DNA from: Butyricicoccus pullicaecorum
GTDB lineage: Bacteria > Bacillota > Clostridia > Oscillospirales > Butyricicoccaceae
Assembly (NCBI GenBank): GCA_018366035.1
Contig: JAGZIW010000002.1
Span: forward strand, 124,001 to 188,000
Direction: 5' to 3'
Length of the DNA stretch: 64,000 bases
A program made the position numbers and the translations under genes. The notes beneath the pieces were generated by a model. It was not told the origin of the DNA. It saw nothing but the letters and a program-made list of their open reading frames with translations, and did not search any database. Of this stretch, positions 31,086 through 40,662 are shown piece by piece (positions within the stretch are counted from its first letter, which is position 1; each line of letters begins with the position of its first letter).

Positions 31086-33713
31086 TTATTTGGTTTCGTA
31101 CCAGCTGTGTCCAATCTTGGCTTCTGCCAGCAGTGGTACTTTGAGCGCGACTGCATGCTCCATTTCCTCGCGCAGCAGAATGGCAACCTGCTCCGCTTCT
31201 GCCTTTGGCGCCTCGATAATCAGCTCATCGTGCACCTGCAAAATGAGACGCGCGCTGCTTCCCTCACGCTTGAGCCGCTCACTGACACGCAGCATGGCAA
31301 TTTTGATGATATCTGCTGCCGTTCCCTGAATCGGGGTATTCATAGCGGCACGCTCTCCAAAAGAGCGCAGATTGAAATTTTTGGAGTTCAGCTCAGGAAT
31401 TGCACGGCGGCGGCCAAACAGCGTTTCCACATAGCCCTTCTCCCGCGCAGACTGCTTGATCGACTCCATATAATGATGCACGCCCGAATAGGTATCCAAA
31501 TAGCTTTGGATAAAGGCTCCTGCCTCTTTGCGGCTCACGCCAATATCCTGTGCCAGCGAGAAGTCCGAAATGCCGTATACGATTCCAAAATTGACCGCCT
31601 TACAGCTCGAACGCATCTGCGGCGTGACTTCGCTGACCGGAACACCATAGACCCTTGACGCTGTGGCTGCATGGATATCCTGTCCATGCCTGAATGCGTC
31701 GATCATAGCTTCATCATCTGCGATATGCGCAAGCACACGCAGTTCAATTTGCGAATAGTCGGCATCTACAAGCACCTTGTCTGGCTCTGCAACAAACATT
31801 CGGCGCAGTTCACGCCCCAATTCGGTGCGCACCGGTATATTTTGCAGATTGGGATCTACCGAGGAAAGACGTCCGGTTGCAGTAACCGTCTGCTGGAAAT
31901 GGGAATGAATCCTGCCATCTGGTGCAATCACCTTGAGCAGCCCATCTACATACGTGCTTTTCAATTTGGTAAGCTGTCTATATTCCAACACCGCCTGTAC
32001 GATTGGGTGATACCCTGCCAGCCTTTCCAATACTTCTGCGTTAGTCGAATAGCCGCTCTTCGTCTTTTTCACGACTGGCAGTCCCAGTTCATCAAAGAGT
32101 ACCTCTCCCAACTGTTTGGAGGACTGGATATTAAAGCTATGCCCTGCTGCCTCATAAATCTCATCGGTCAGCGCCTGAATCCGTGTGTCCAACTGCTCCC
32201 CAAACAGGCGCAGCTGGTCTGCATCTGCTTTGCAGCCAACGTGCTGCATTTCTGCCAGCACGGTCATCAGCGGCATTTCCATGTCAAAAAACAGCTGTTC
32301 CATCTTCTGCTGCTTGAGCTGCTCCGCCGTTTCCATATAAATTTTTTGAACCGCCTGCACACAAACCGCCATGGTTTCCAGTGCGTCCTGCCTGCCGCCC
32401 AGCGGAGAAAATGCGTCCTCTGCCGCCAGATCGATCTTGGGTATTTCCTGATTCAGATACGACAGCGCAACACGTTCCAAATCATAAGTGGACTCCGTTG
32501 GATTTAACAGGTACGCTGCAATGCTGGTGTCGAACCATACGCCTTCTGCCCCATACCCACTGGCAAGCAGTTCAGTATAGACAGGTTTTGCAGCATGCAG
32601 GACAAGACGGAGCTTTCCACTGAATATGCCCTGCACAATTTTGTCGAAATCCTCGACTGAAAAAGCATCTGCACACAAAAGCCATACCGTATCTGTATGA
32701 AGAAGCGCAAACGCACAAAGCTTTGGCGCCGCAAACACAGGCACATACTCTGCCTGCTCCAATTGTTTGAGCAGCTCTATTGCCGTTTGCACGTCTGACA
32801 CTTCCTCACGCGGCAGTTGTTTTTCCGTCTCCGGAAGTCCAGTCTGGCTGATACCAAGACGCGTCAGGAAGGTCTTAAACTCTAAGCGTGTCAAAAGGCT
32901 GTACAGCGCCTCCTGATCCATGTTCGCCGCCGGCAGTGCTTTCATATCTATGGGAAGCGGGGCATCTCGGCAGATGGTTGCCAGCCAATAGCTGTCCTTT
33001 GCCGCCTGCTCGCCTTCCACCAGCTTATTGTGCAGTCCCTTTTTAATTTCCGGTGCGTCCAAATTGGCATACACACCTTCGAGTGTGCCGAATTGATGCA
33101 GCAGATTCAGTGCTGTTTTTTCCCCGACACCGGAAACACCCGAAATATTATCGGAACTATCACCCATGAGTGCCTTGAGGTCAATCAGATGAATCGGCTC
33201 AAAGCCATATTCCTCCCGAAATACCTCTGGCGTGATATCGCGGCTGGTGTCCTTCCCGCCCTTAGATGAAACCAAGCGCACCGTTGTCTTGTCACTGACC
33301 AGCTGCAAACTGTCACGATCGCCCGTAACGATGAGGCAGGTATCTCCCTGCTCCTCCGCCTGTCGGCTGATGGTTCCGATGAGGTCATCTGCCTCGAATC
33401 CGGCAAGCTCACAGCGAATCAGCCCCATCGCGTCGAGCACTTCTTTTAATACAGGCAGCTGTGCTGCCAGTTCATCTGGCATTCCTTTTCGGGTTGCTTT
33501 ATATGTGTCAAATTTTTCATGACGAAATGTTTTTGCCTTGACATCAAAACAAACAATGATACGGTCTGGTGTCTGCTCATCCTGCAAGCGAAACAGCGTA
33601 GACAAGAAACCATAAATCGCATTGGTCGGCAAGCCCTCGTGGTTGTTCAGCATGTGTACGCCATAAAATGCGCGGTTTATGATGCTGTTTCCATCAATCA
33701 CCATGATTTTCAT
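31086..33713 (-). CDS. polA: DNA polymerase I
   Basis: The 875-residue family A polymerase functions in repair and Okazaki-fragment processing. The N-terminal 5'-3' exonuclease has 'GNSIINRAFYGV', 'GFEADDLIGTI' and 'GDSSDNISGVSGVGEKTA'. The middle 3'-5' exonuclease-like domain appears degenerate (no clear D-x-E triad), as in Bacillus-type PolI. The polymerase domain has motif A 'VDADYSQIELRVLAH', motif B 'RSSCKAVNFGIVYG' and motif C 'LQVHDELIIEA'. The start follows GGAGGG. The next gene is the YwlE-like phosphatase 16 bp downstream, so they are likely co-transcribed. Confidence 0.97.
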   Translation of the reverse strand: MKIMVIDGNSIINRAFYGVHMLNNHEGLPTNAIYGFLSTLFRLQDEQTPDRIIVCFDVKAKTFRHEKFDTYKATRKGMPDELAAQLPVLKEVLDAMGLIRCELAGFEADDLIGTISRQAEEQGDTCLIVTGDRDSLQLVSDKTTVRLVSSKGGKDTSRDITPEVFREEYGFEPIHLIDLKALMGDSSDNISGVSGVGEKTALNLLHQFGTLEGVYANLDAPEIKKGLHNKLVEGEQAAKDSYWLATICRDAPLPIDMKALPAANMDQEALYSLLTRLEFKTFLTRLGISQTGLPETEKQLPREEVSDVQTAIELLKQLEQAEYVPVFAAPKLCAFALLHTDTVWLLCADAFSVEDFDKIVQGIFSGKLRLVLHAAKPVYTELLASGYGAEGVWFDTSIAAYLLNPTESTYDLERVALSYLNQEIPKIDLAAEDAFSPLGGRQDALETMAVCVQAVQKIYMETAEQLKQQKMEQLFFDMEMPLMTVLAEMQHVGCKADADQLRLFGEQLDTRIQALTDEIYEAAGHSFNIQSSKQLGEVLFDELGLPVVKKTKSGYSTNAEVLERLAGYHPIVQAVLEYRQLTKLKSTYVDGLLKVIAPDGRIHSHFQQTVTATGRLSSVDPNLQNIPVRTELGRELRRMFVAEPDKVLVDADYSQIELRVLAHIADDEAMIDAFRHGQDIHAATASRVYGVPVSEVTPQMRSSCKAVNFGIVYGISDFSLAQDIGVSRKEAGAFIQSYLDTYSGVHHYMESIKQSAREKGYVETLFGRRRAIPELNSKNFNLRSFGERAAMNTPIQGTAADIIKIAMLRVSERLKREGSSARLILQVHDELIIEAPKAEAEQVAILLREEMEHAVALKVPLLAEAKIGHSWYETK

Positions 33714-33750
33714 TTGGAGAACCCTCCATAGCTTTCATTATTTCTTTCTT

Positions 33751-33756
33751 ATTATA
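33751..33756 (-). promoter_or_regulatory. -10 box of polA
   Basis: TATAAT on the minus strand lies about 40 nt before the ATG. No convincing -35 is visible. Confidence 0.4.
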
Positions 33757-33873
33757 TCACATTACCAGACTTGCAGACAGAGTGATGAAAACGAAATCCA
33801 GTGTTTGATTCATTTCGTAGATTTTTCATGCACTATGTATAAAAATCACAAAATAAATGGTTCGTAATATGTA

Positions 33874-33902
33874 TTGTTTGTGTTTAAATCCTGTGCTATA
33901 CT
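33874..33902 (+). promoter_or_regulatory. Promoter of the zinc-ribbon protein gene
   Basis: TTGTTT (33874-33879), 17-bp spacer, TATACT (33897-33902). Confidence 0.6.
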
Positions 33903-33958
33903 TTAACCATTCCATAACACAGCTAAGGCAATATGATGAAAAAGGATACTCTATACAA

Positions 33959-34171
33959 ATGCAATGTCCATTCTGTAATCAAGAACTGCAGCACGGGGTC
34001 ATACAAAGTATGAACGGAATCTTCTGGCTGGAGTCCCCTGTAAAATTCCCAAGGAAGCCATCTAAGAAAAATGCAGAACACATTTCTGTTTGCGAGGGGA
34101 TTCGGGATATTCCATATATCTATGGATATCGGTGCTTCCACTGTAATTGGATTCTGATACAGCCCCAATAA
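33959..34171 (+). CDS. Small zinc-ribbon protein (DUF6487-like)
   Basis: The ATG at 33959 gives a 70-residue protein starting MQCPFCNQELQHGVIQS. It has a CPFC knuckle near the N-terminus and a second cysteine pair, CFHC, at the C-terminus ('GYRCFHCNWILI'), so four cysteines can hold one zinc. 'FWLESP' between them is typical of small clostridial zinc-ribbon proteins of the DUF6487 type. The function is unknown. The Shine-Dalgarno sequence AAAGGAT is rather far (about 12 nt) from the ATG. It stands alone between polA (divergent) and the pheST T-box. Confidence 0.65.
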   Translation: MQCPFCNQELQHGVIQSMNGIFWLESPVKFPRKPSKKNAEHISVCEGIRDIPYIYGYRCFHCNWILIQPQ

Positions 34172-34233
34172 CGGGCACCTCTCAAAAGGTATTTCGCTTT
34201 TCCCGCCCTGCTCAACTTTTCCCCGTTCGGTAC

Positions 34234-34262
34234 TTGCAATTGCATACAAAGTGTGCTATATT
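34234..34262 (+). promoter_or_regulatory. pheST T-box promoter
   Basis: TTGCAA (34234-34239), 17-bp spacer, TATATT (34257-34262), directly before the T-box leader. Confidence 0.65.
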
Positions 34263-34268
34263 GATACT

Positions 34269-34540
34269 GTATTGAATGAAGATACTGTGAAAATGCGATG
34301 AACAGGAAAGTACCCGTATCCATTCTCTCTCAGAGAGCAGCGGTCGTCGGCTGAAAGCCGCTGTGTCAGAAGCTGCGGAGAAGTTCGCCTGTGAGCAGGA
34401 GCACTGAACTCTTTTCAGTAGGTGCTCTCGTCTTTCTCCACGTTACGGAGCAATAAGCGCGCGGAAGTCTTTCCGCGAAGCTAGGTGGTACCACGGAGCG
34501 TCCAGCCTTCGTCCTAGTATGGGACGAAGGCTTTTTTTGT
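34269..34540 (+). ncRNA. T-box riboswitch, probably tRNA-Phe responsive
   Basis: The leader has the stem I motif GCGATGAACAGGAAAGTA, an apical segment GTCGTCGGCTGAAAGCCGC, and the T-box AAGCTAGGTGGTACCACGG (TGG at 34486-34488 pairs with the uncharged tRNA 3' end). A likely specifier is TTC (34384-34386, Phe), followed by the usual GAGC. The terminator (34504-34538: AGCCTTCGTCC stem, TTTTTTT) competes with the antiterminator. Uncharged tRNA-Phe should favour read-through into pheS-pheT. Confidence 0.93.
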
Positions 34541-34617
34541 CTTCCAAATCCCCTACATACACAGCGATTTGTTCGCTGCATCAATCAACGCATTTGCGTG
34601 ACAAGGAGTGTTCTTTT

Positions 34618-35637
34618 ATGAAAGCACAGCTCGAATCTATCCTCGAGCAGGCACAGGCTGACCTTGGTGCGGTTTCCTCAATCCGCGAGCTTAGCGATGT
34701 CCGTGTAAAATATTTGGGTAAAAAGGGTGAATTGACCACAATCCGCAAGAGTCTGCGCGACGTTTCTCCGGAAGACCGTCCGGCAATGGGTCAGCTCATC
34801 AATGATACTGTCAGCCAGTTGGAGGCTGCTCTGACAGCGCGCAGCGAGGCACTGGAGCAGGCAATGCTGGAGCAAAAGCTTGCAAGTGAAACCATTGACG
34901 TGACCATGCCCGGAAAACCTCTGACCATAGGCAAAAAGCACCCGCTCAATGTGGTTTTAGACGAATTCAAGGAAATCTTTCTTGGGCTTGGCTTCTCTAT
35001 TGCAGAGGGTCCCGAGGTCGAGCTTGACCACTACAACTTTGAAGCGCTCAACATTCCAAAGGATCACCCTGCGCGTGATACGCAGGATACCTTCTATATT
35101 TCCGACAATGTCGTACTGCGCACCCAGACTTCTCCCATGCAGGTGCGCACCATGGAAAAAAAGAAGCCCCCGATTCGTATCATCGCGCCCGGCCGTGTCT
35201 ATCGTTCCGATGCTGTTGACGCAACCCACTCCCCACTGTTCCATCAAATTGAGGGACTGGTTGTGGACAAGGACATTCGCATGAGCGACCTCAAGGGGAT
35301 TTTGGAACTGTTTGCAAAGAAACTCTATGGTGATGATACCGTAGTCCGCTTCCGTCCGCACCACTTCCCCTTTACCGAGCCGTCTGCCGAGATGGATATT
35401 CAGTGCTACCAATGCCACGGGGAGGGCTGCCGCCTGTGTAAGGGCGAGGGCTGGATTGAAATTCTTGGCTGTGGTATGGTGCACCCGCACGTGCTGGAGG
35501 TCTGCGGCATTGACCCGAACGAGTATTCCGGCTATGCCTTTGGCATTGGTCTGGAACGTATGGTCATGGGTCGCTTTAAGATCGATGATATCCGTCTGTT
35601 CTATGAGAACGACGTTCGTTTCCTGCATCAGTTCTAA
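34618..35637 (+). CDS. pheS: Phenylalanyl-tRNA synthetase alpha subunit
   Basis: The start at 34618 follows AAGGAG and lies after the T-box terminator; the longer frame overlaps the leader RNA. The 339-residue catalytic subunit has an N-terminal coiled coil (residues ~1-85) and the class II core: motif 1 'HPLNVVLDEFKEIFLGLGF', motif 2 'GRVYRSDAVDATHSPLFHQ' and motif 3 'GYAFGIGLERMVMGRF'. It forms an alpha2-beta2 enzyme with PheT, encoded 45 bp downstream. Confidence 0.97.
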   Translation: MKAQLESILEQAQADLGAVSSIRELSDVRVKYLGKKGELTTIRKSLRDVSPEDRPAMGQLINDTVSQLEAALTARSEALEQAMLEQKLASETIDVTMPGKPLTIGKKHPLNVVLDEFKEIFLGLGFSIAEGPEVELDHYNFEALNIPKDHPARDTQDTFYISDNVVLRTQTSPMQVRTMEKKKPPIRIIAPGRVYRSDAVDATHSPLFHQIEGLVVDKDIRMSDLKGILELFAKKLYGDDTVVRFRPHHFPFTEPSAEMDIQCYQCHGEGCRLCKGEGWIEILGCGMVHPHVLEVCGIDPNEYSGYAFGIGLERMVMGRFKIDDIRLFYENDVRFLHQF

Positions 35638-35682
35638 TGTTACCGCAATTTGTTTATTATCCATATTGGGAGGAACAGAAAA

Positions 35683-38091
35683 ATGAAACTGCCTCTTTCG
35701 TGGCTGAAAGATTATACCAGCATTGACGGGATCTCCTGCAAGGAGTATGCTGCCGCGCTCACCATGTCCGGTTCCAAGGTAGAAGGAATTGAAAATCTGA
35801 GCGCGGAAATCAACCGTGTTGTGACCGCCGAAATCCTGTCTGTGGAAAAACACCCAGACTCCGACCACCTGATGATTTGCCAGTTGAACGTCGGGCAGGA
35901 AGAGCCTGTCCAGATTGTAACCGGTGCACCGAATATCACCGAAGAAACCGTAGGGCGTGTATGTCCTGCTGCACTTCATAAATCTACCCTGCCGAACGGT
36001 GTCAAAATCACCAAGGGCAAACTGCGTGGCGTGGCGTCCAATGGCATGATGTGCTCATTTCAGGAGCTTGGTCTCGACCTCGGCTGTGTACCATACGCCT
36101 GTGAAAACGGTATCCTGCTCCTGCCAGAGGGCACACCTATCGGTGTACCGATCCAAGACGTTCTGGGACTGAATGAAGACGTTGTGGAGTTTGAAATCAC
36201 CTCGAACCGTCCAGACTGCCTGTCCGTGATTGGTTTGGCCCGTGAAACTGCCGCAACCTTCCGCCGTCCATTTGCCATTAAGGAGCCAGTCGTGACAGGC
36301 TGCGGCGATGATATCGGCAACTATATCTCTGTGAAAATCGAGGAACCGGCATTATGCTCCCGCTATTCTGCAAAGGTTGTAAAAAACATTAAAATCGAGC
36401 CTTCTCCGGCATGGCTGCGTGAGCGCCTGCACGCTGCCGGTGTGCGTCCCATCAATAATATCGTAGATATCACAAACTACGTCATGCTGGAATACGGTCA
36501 GCCCATGCACGCATTCGACTACGCCTGCCTGTCAGACGGAAAAATCGTAGTACGCCGCCCACGCGCCGGAGAATCCATTGAAACGCTGGACGGACAGCAG
36601 CGCGCCATCACGGACGAAATGCTTGCTATCTGTGACGGCGTGAAACCGGTTGCAGTTGCGGGTGTTATGGGCGGTGCAAACTCCGAAATCACCGACAGTA
36701 CAAAAACTATTGTCTTTGAATCGGCTTGCTTCCATGGTGCAACCGTGCGCCTGACTGCAAAGGCACTGGGTATGCGTACCGAGGCATCTGGCCGCTTTGA
36801 AAAGGGTCTGGATCCCAGCCTCACCATGCCCGCCCTGCTTCGTGCGTGCGAGCTCATTGAGCAGCTTGGTGCCGGTGAGGTCATTGATGGTACCGTAGAT
36901 GTCTATCCCAATGCACACCCGCCCAAAACTCTTCCTTTTGAGCCGGAAAAAATCAACAGCCTGCTGGGTATCCACCTGTCTGCCGAGGAGCAAATTGCCT
37001 ATCTGGAGCGTTTGGAATTCTCCGTACAAGACGGTATCGTAACCGTTCCGAACTTCCGCATTGATATTGACCGCACCTGCGACCTCGCCGAGGAGGTTGC
37101 CCGCATGTACGGCTATGACAATATCCCGACTACCCTCTATGCGGGGGAAATGGTACAGGGCGAATATACTCCAAAGCAGCAGATGGAACGCACCATTTCT
37201 TCGGTCTGCCGTATGGCTGGCTTTGATGAATCCATGAGCCATTCGTTCATCAGCCCGAAGTTCTATGATGCAATCAATCTGCCCGCAGATGATGTGCGCC
37301 GTATTTCAACCACCATCTTAAATCCGCTTGGTGAGGACTTCTCTATTATGCGCACTACCGTCCTGCCATCTATGCTGGATAATCTGTCCCACAACCACGC
37401 ACACCGCAACGCGGCTGCCTGCCTGTTTGAGCTTGGCACCATCTACACGCCAACGATCAAGGACGGAAAAGCAGATCCGGAAATTCTGCCGCATGAGGAG
37501 AAGATCCTGACACTCGGCACCTACGGACAGATGGACTTCTTCCAGTTCAAGGGTGTGATCGAGGCACTGTGTCAGGAACTTAGTATTCCAGACGTCTCCT
37601 TCTCTGCGGTACACGACAATCCTTCCTATCACTCCGGACGCTGTGCAGCGGTATATGCCGGTGAAAACCTTCTTGGCGTATTTGGTACCATTCACCCGCT
37701 GGTTGCAAAAAAATATGGCATGCAAGACGAAGTGCTTGCTGCTGAACTTGCGGTAGATGCGTTGTTCGCATCTGCTGACCCTGTAAAGCAATACCAGCCG
37801 CTTCCGAAATTTCCGGCTTCTACCCGTGACATTGCCGTACTGTGCGATGAATCCATTCCTGTGGCAGCACTCCAAAAGGCAATTGCTGCTGCGGCTGGCA
37901 GCATTTTGGAATCTGTTACACTGTTTGATGTTTATCAGGGTGACCAAATCCCAACGGGCAAAAAGAGTGTTGCGTACTCCATGAGCCTGCGCGCTGCCGA
38001 CCGCACACTCACCGACGAAGAATGTGACCGCGCAATGAAAAAGGCAATCGCTGCACTCGAAACAGAATTTGGTGCGGTACTTCGCGGATAA
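35683..38091 (+). CDS. pheT: Phenylalanyl-tRNA synthetase beta subunit
   Basis: The start at 35683 follows GGGAGGAAC. The 802-residue protein begins 'MKLPLSWLKDYTSIDG'. It has an EMAP/tRNA-binding-like domain (~40-150), the B3/B4 editing domain ('ITSNRPDCLSVIGLARE' near 180), B5 and a C-terminal ferredoxin-fold anticodon-binding domain ('LPKFPASTRDIAVLCDE'). It removes misacylated Tyr and binds the tRNA anticodon. It is in one operon with pheS under the T-box. Confidence 0.97.
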   Translation: MKLPLSWLKDYTSIDGISCKEYAAALTMSGSKVEGIENLSAEINRVVTAEILSVEKHPDSDHLMICQLNVGQEEPVQIVTGAPNITEETVGRVCPAALHKSTLPNGVKITKGKLRGVASNGMMCSFQELGLDLGCVPYACENGILLLPEGTPIGVPIQDVLGLNEDVVEFEITSNRPDCLSVIGLARETAATFRRPFAIKEPVVTGCGDDIGNYISVKIEEPALCSRYSAKVVKNIKIEPSPAWLRERLHAAGVRPINNIVDITNYVMLEYGQPMHAFDYACLSDGKIVVRRPRAGESIETLDGQQRAITDEMLAICDGVKPVAVAGVMGGANSEITDSTKTIVFESACFHGATVRLTAKALGMRTEASGRFEKGLDPSLTMPALLRACELIEQLGAGEVIDGTVDVYPNAHPPKTLPFEPEKINSLLGIHLSAEEQIAYLERLEFSVQDGIVTVPNFRIDIDRTCDLAEEVARMYGYDNIPTTLYAGEMVQGEYTPKQQMERTISSVCRMAGFDESMSHSFISPKFYDAINLPADDVRRISTTILNPLGEDFSIMRTTVLPSMLDNLSHNHAHRNAAACLFELGTIYTPTIKDGKADPEILPHEEKILTLGTYGQMDFFQFKGVIEALCQELSIPDVSFSAVHDNPSYHSGRCAAVYAGENLLGVFGTIHPLVAKKYGMQDEVLAAELAVDALFASADPVKQYQPLPKFPASTRDIAVLCDESIPVAALQKAIAAAAGSILESVTLFDVYQGDQIPTGKKSVAYSMSLRAADRTLTDEECDRAMKKAIAALETEFGAVLRG

Positions 38092-38165
38092 AAGACTTTA
38101 CTTTTTCGACGAAATGTATTATTCTATATACAGAGCTTTCATGCGATCGAAAGGAGGCAGCCCAA

Positions 38166-38411
38166 ATGCTCGATGGAACTAGAAAATTCAGTCTCGTAGA
38201 TGATAAAAATACCGAGATGAAGCGCGTTCTGACTACTGTTTATGATGCCCTCAAGGAAAAGGGGTATAACCCGATTAACCAAATTGTCGGCTATCTTCTT
38301 TCCGAAGACCCCACTTACATCACAAACCATAACAATGCGCGCAGCCTGATTCGCAAAATCGACCGAGATGAGCTCATGCAGGAGCTCGTAGCGCATTATC
38401 TGCATAGCTGA
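38166..38411 (+). CDS. ireB: IreB family regulatory phosphoprotein (UPF0297)
   Basis: The 81-residue protein has the near-invariant family core 'YDALKEKGYNPINQIVGYLLSEDPTYI' split over residues 30-56, and 'NNARSLIRKIDRDELMQEL'. In Enterococcus, IreB is phosphorylated on N-terminal threonines by the Ser/Thr kinase IreK and influences cephalosporin resistance. Here the only early Thr is Thr5. The start follows AAAGGAGG. It is usually found with ruvX (yrrK), but here it sits alone between pheT and its own terminator. Confidence 0.93.
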   Translation: MLDGTRKFSLVDDKNTEMKRVLTTVYDALKEKGYNPINQIVGYLLSEDPTYITNHNNARSLIRKIDRDELMQELVAHYLHS

Positions 38412-38424
38412 TCGACTGCATTTC

Positions 38425-38467
38425 AAAGTGCATCTGATGGTATAAAACCATCAGATGCACTTTTTAT
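38425..38467 (+). terminator. Intrinsic terminator of ireB
   Basis: The 16-bp stem (38425-38440 with 38448-38463) has a 7-nt loop and is followed by TTTAT. Confidence 0.88.
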
Positions 38468-38528
38468 ATCCTAAAAAACTTATAAGCAAAATACGAATTC
38501 TGATAAATTCAAAGTGATGGAGAACGAT

Positions 38529-38888
38529 ATGATAATTGTTAGTACGAGTACAGGAGATTTTTCTTTTCAATCAACAGATGATGTATTAAATTTCGTACAG
38601 ACAGAAAAAAATTGTGAAATATGGATCAGTGGGACAGCGAAATACCCTTGTATGGCGATTTGTATCAATGGAAAATATGCGGCTGTCCATTATTTTCAAA
38701 ATGATTCAGGTGATATGTGGTTATCCTATAATGAGAAAAATCAAAAAGAAGTGACTTTTATATCCGGTGAGGACGCATGGAAGCCTGATGTCAATGCAGT
38801 CATCAGGTTGAAACATGCGTTCTTATGTATCAGGGAATTTTGTGATACTTATAAAAGACCTTCTTGTATTCAGTGGCAAGAGCTGTAA
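38529..38888 (+). CDS. Small orphan protein, possibly Imm1-like
   Basis: The ATG at 38529 is preferred (119 residues) because GGAG lies 7 nt before it; four more codons are open upstream. The sequence is acidic and soluble, with 'YPCMAICINGKYAAVHYFQNDSG' central and 'DMWLS' following. This resembles the strand pattern of Imm1-type immunity proteins, which neutralise contact-dependent toxins. No toxin gene is adjacent. The region is more AT-rich than its neighbours, compatible with transfer. The assignment is tentative. Confidence 0.5.
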   Translation: MIIVSTSTGDFSFQSTDDVLNFVQTEKNCEIWISGTAKYPCMAICINGKYAAVHYFQNDSGDMWLSYNEKNQKEVTFISGEDAWKPDVNAVIRLKHAFLCIREFCDTYKRPSCIQWQEL

Positions 38889-39014
38889 TTTCTAGTTTGC
38901 GGATATCTTTGATATCACAAAAATCTGAATATTTCTCCCCCCCTGCTCAGCTGCCGGCTAAATATGGTATCAGGTCTTATCTTTATATATCTTTTTCTGT
39001 TTTTATGTCTATTC

Positions 39015-39043
39015 TTGACTATATGATAATACCATGTTATTCT
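39015..39043 (+). promoter_or_regulatory. Promoter of the GntR gene
   Basis: TTGACT (39015-39020), 17-bp spacer, TATTCT (39038-39043). Confidence 0.65.
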
Positions 39044-39064
39044 TAAAAAAAGGGGGTTTGTCCT

Positions 39065-39811
39065 ATGGCATTACAGACAATCAATCATATAGATCTGAAA
39101 ACAAAAACAAAACAAACACTCTTAGCGCATATACGTTCTATGGACCTCACACAAAACAACAAACTTCCTCGTGAAGAGCAGCTTTGTCAGATGCTCGGTG
39201 TCAGCCGTGTTACGCTGCGCAGCGCGCTCGACGAGCTTGTAGCAGAGGGTATCATTCTCCGACGACAGGGCAAAGGAACTTTTGTCAACCGTACCTGTAT
39301 TGGAATGACCGCACCACTCAATCCCGCAATGCACTTGGGTGATATCATCAAGCGCAGTGGATATACCCCTCATATAGAAACAATTGGCTGGCAGCTTTTC
39401 CCCGCAACACCAGAGCTTGCTGAGGCACTCGCAATTCCAGAAGCTTCTTCCTGTATCAGCTTCAAAAGAATGTTTTACGCGGATTCACAGCCATGCGTGT
39501 ATTGTGATGATATCCTACCAGCCGAAATCTGGGGAGATATCTCCATGCCAAACAGTGAGGATTCTCTCTTTCAACTTATTTATGAACGCTGCGGGCGCAA
39601 AGCAGCTTGGGATAAAATGGAACTGCAAGTATGCACCAGTGATTCCCGTCCAGAGCTTCATGTCTTTGGAAACCGACCGCTCCTCATACTGAATACCTTG
39701 ATTTATGATACTGAAAATGCACCGCTGTTTTTTGCTGCCGAGTATATCGATACACAAATTTTAACACTTAGCCAAGTTCGGCAGCGGGAGCTGGAATACA
39801 TCACAAAATAA
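39065..39811 (+). CDS. GntR/HutC family transcriptional regulator
   Basis: The 248-residue regulator has an N-terminal winged helix (residues ~15-80: 'KLPREEQLCQMLGVSRVTLRSALDELVAEGIILRRQGKGTFV'-type layout, written here in part) and a C-terminal UTRA effector domain starting near residue 95. HutC-type regulators bind small metabolites such as sugars or amino acids. It has its own promoter and terminator, and the adjacent ABC genes run the other way. Its target is not evident. Confidence 0.9.
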   Translation: MALQTINHIDLKTKTKQTLLAHIRSMDLTQNNKLPREEQLCQMLGVSRVTLRSALDELVAEGIILRRQGKGTFVNRTCIGMTAPLNPAMHLGDIIKRSGYTPHIETIGWQLFPATPELAEALAIPEASSCISFKRMFYADSQPCVYCDDILPAEIWGDISMPNSEDSLFQLIYERCGRKAAWDKMELQVCTSDSRPELHVFGNRPLLILNTLIYDTENAPLFFAAEYIDTQILTLSQVRQRELEYITK

Positions 39812-39814
39812 TTA

Positions 39815-39853
39815 AAAGCGCTCGATTGCTTATCAAACAATTGAGCGCTTTCT
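39815..39853 (+). terminator. Intrinsic terminator of the GntR gene
   Basis: The stem AAAGCGCTCgATTG/CAATTGAGCGCTTT (one mismatch) begins just after the stop codon. Confidence 0.75.
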
Positions 39854-39919
39854 TACGTGCTATAAAGGCTGACATGCCATAAATTATTGAAACGATTTTT
39901 TCAACATGCTGTGCGTACT

Positions 39920-40657
39920 TTAGCCTGTTTTCGCATCTCGATACTGCAAATACCCAATCGCAAGTCCGGTAAAGACGAGAAAAAAGCAAGTACAGGATAA
40001 TACAAATCCCAAAGTGTTCGTGTTCTGCGCCGTACTGTTATTCGCTTCCATGCCCAGACACAGCAGCGCATAAGGATCAAGCAGCGGATATCCCTTGCTG
40101 AGCATGGCAAGTCCAGAAATGCCGCCAATCAGAGCAACCCCCACAGACACCGCAAAGGAACGAATGACCAACGCCAAAAACATTTGTACCGCGCAAATGG
40201 TAACGCCTCCGGCAATGCCCCCCAATATCCATTCCACAATTTCCTTCCAAGGAATCGTACCCGCACCAAATCCACAAATCAAACCTGCTGTAATATACAA
40301 AACAGCAGTCCAGACAATAACGACCGCGGTAAGCATTACAGCATTTGAAAGCTTTGCCAGCACAAGCATGCTTCGAGGAACCGGAGTTGTAAGCATCAAA
40401 TTCCAGTTATATCCTGTATGCTCAAGCCGCCATAAGTAAGCGCAATAAATGCCTATGATAAGCGGCAAAAAGAAATAGCATGAAAACAGGGTATGCTGTG
40501 TCCAGAGCGAATACCATTGTTCTTGCAAAAGCTCTAAATTACCGAGATAATTTACCGTTCCAAAAAGAGCCGGAATCAGCGGAAGCAGAAAAAACGCAAT
40601 CCACATCGGACTATGCCGCAGTTTAAGACGCTCCGCATGCCAAACAGATAAAAACAT
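39920..40657 (-). CDS. ABC-2 type permease (second subunit)
   Basis: The ATG at 40657 is chosen because it follows AAAGAGGTGTGAGAG and gives a normal N-terminus (MFLSVWHAERLKLRHSP); the longer frame runs through the previous gene. The 245-residue protein has six predicted membrane helices, and 'AERLKLRHSPMW' at the start is typical of lantibiotic-protection and bacitracin-type (MutG/BcrB-like) permeases. With the ATPase and the first permease it should form an exporter or membrane-protection complex. Confidence 0.8.
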   Translation of the reverse strand: MFLSVWHAERLKLRHSPMWIAFFLLPLIPALFGTVNYLGNLELLQEQWYSLWTQHTLFSCYFFLPLIIGIYCAYLWRLEHTGYNWNLMLTTPVPRSMLVLAKLSNAVMLTAVVIVWTAVLYITAGLICGFGAGTIPWKEIVEWILGGIAGGVTICAVQMFLALVIRSFAVSVGVALIGGISGLAMLSKGYPLLDPYALLCLGMEANNSTAQNTNTLGFVLSCTCFFLVFTGLAIGYLQYRDAKTG

Positions 40658-40662
40658 ATCTC

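Noticed and set aside
34957..35979. Long minus-strand ORF (340 codons) opposite pheS and the start of pheT
   Set aside because: It is the reverse-frame shadow of two certain genes. It has no Shine-Dalgarno sequence and an unnatural composition.
36532..37947. Two minus-strand ORFs opposite pheT
   Set aside because: Antisense shadows of a highly conserved gene, with no start signals.
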